This document shows positions 4,983 through 5,000 of a stretch of 5,000 nt of DNA, one piece after another. The DNA is taken from the NCBI GenBank assembly GCA_027030565.1, contig JALVEU010000051.1, positions 1 through 5,000 of the forward strand, given 5' to 3'. Each line of letters starts with the position of its first letter. Position 1 is the first letter of the stretch. This DNA is from Gammaproteobacteria bacterium. Lineage in GTDB: Bacteria > Pseudomonadota > Gammaproteobacteria > JAJDOJ01. The notes beneath the pieces are model-generated. The model saw nothing but the letters and a program-made list of their open reading frames with translations, was not told the origin of the DNA and searched no databases. Both the position numbers and the translations under genes were made by a program.

Positions 4983-5000
4983 GCCCCGGCCCAACCGGCT

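Noticed and set aside
1..5000. Mobile element, phage, toxin-antitoxin, defence or CRISPR system
   Set aside because: No transposase, integrase, terminal inverted repeats with target duplication, spaced direct repeats or known defence domains were seen on either strand.

Overview
The window is dense, GC-rich bacterial chromosome with eight genes, one of them cut by the left edge. It most likely comes from a gammaproteobacterium. The zinc-independent L28 and L33 proteins at the right end closely resemble the E. coli forms over their whole length. The folB-folK pair and the strong G/C bias at third codon positions also fit. A Chromatiales/Ectothiorhodospiraceae-type sulfur bacterium is a plausible guess, but it is inference only. 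I see no tRNA, rRNA, CRISPR array, insertion sequence or phage gene.

Layout: (1) 2-580, plus strand: C-terminal part of an EamA/DMT-family membrane transporter. (2) 574-1029, plus: a GIY-YIG/DUF123-type small protein that starts inside the end of the transporter gene. (3) 1014-1757, minus: a two-gene operon, an OsmC-family protein followed by a small cupin; the cupin gene collides tail to tail with the DUF123 gene over 16 bp. (4) 1758-1919: divergent intergenic region. (5) 1920-3521, plus: a large, compositionally extreme exported protein with a signal peptide, an Ala/Pro/Thr linker, a charged coiled coil, a Gly/Pro/Gln/Met/Trp-rich region and a basic Arg/His/Trp tail. This is the least explained gene here. 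(6) 3522-3573: convergent intergenic region with a strong GC hairpin. (7) 3574-4433, minus: folB-folK with a 4-bp GTGA overlap, two enzymes of folate synthesis. (8) 4434-4561: divergent control region with a convincing extended -10 promoter and a leader hairpin. (9) 4562-4982, plus: rpmB-rpmG, ribosomal proteins L28 and L33.

The genes fall into independent housekeeping units rather than one system. FolB makes 6-hydroxymethyl-dihydropterin and FolK would pyrophosphorylate it, but this FolK differs from the E. coli enzyme at three active-site-region positions (Trp89, His115 and Arg121 are Phe, Arg and Gln). OsmC and the cupin probably act together or are at least co-expressed, perhaps in peroxide or thiol stress. 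I found no clear evidence for a new multi-gene system. The exported low-complexity protein is the best candidate for undescribed biology.
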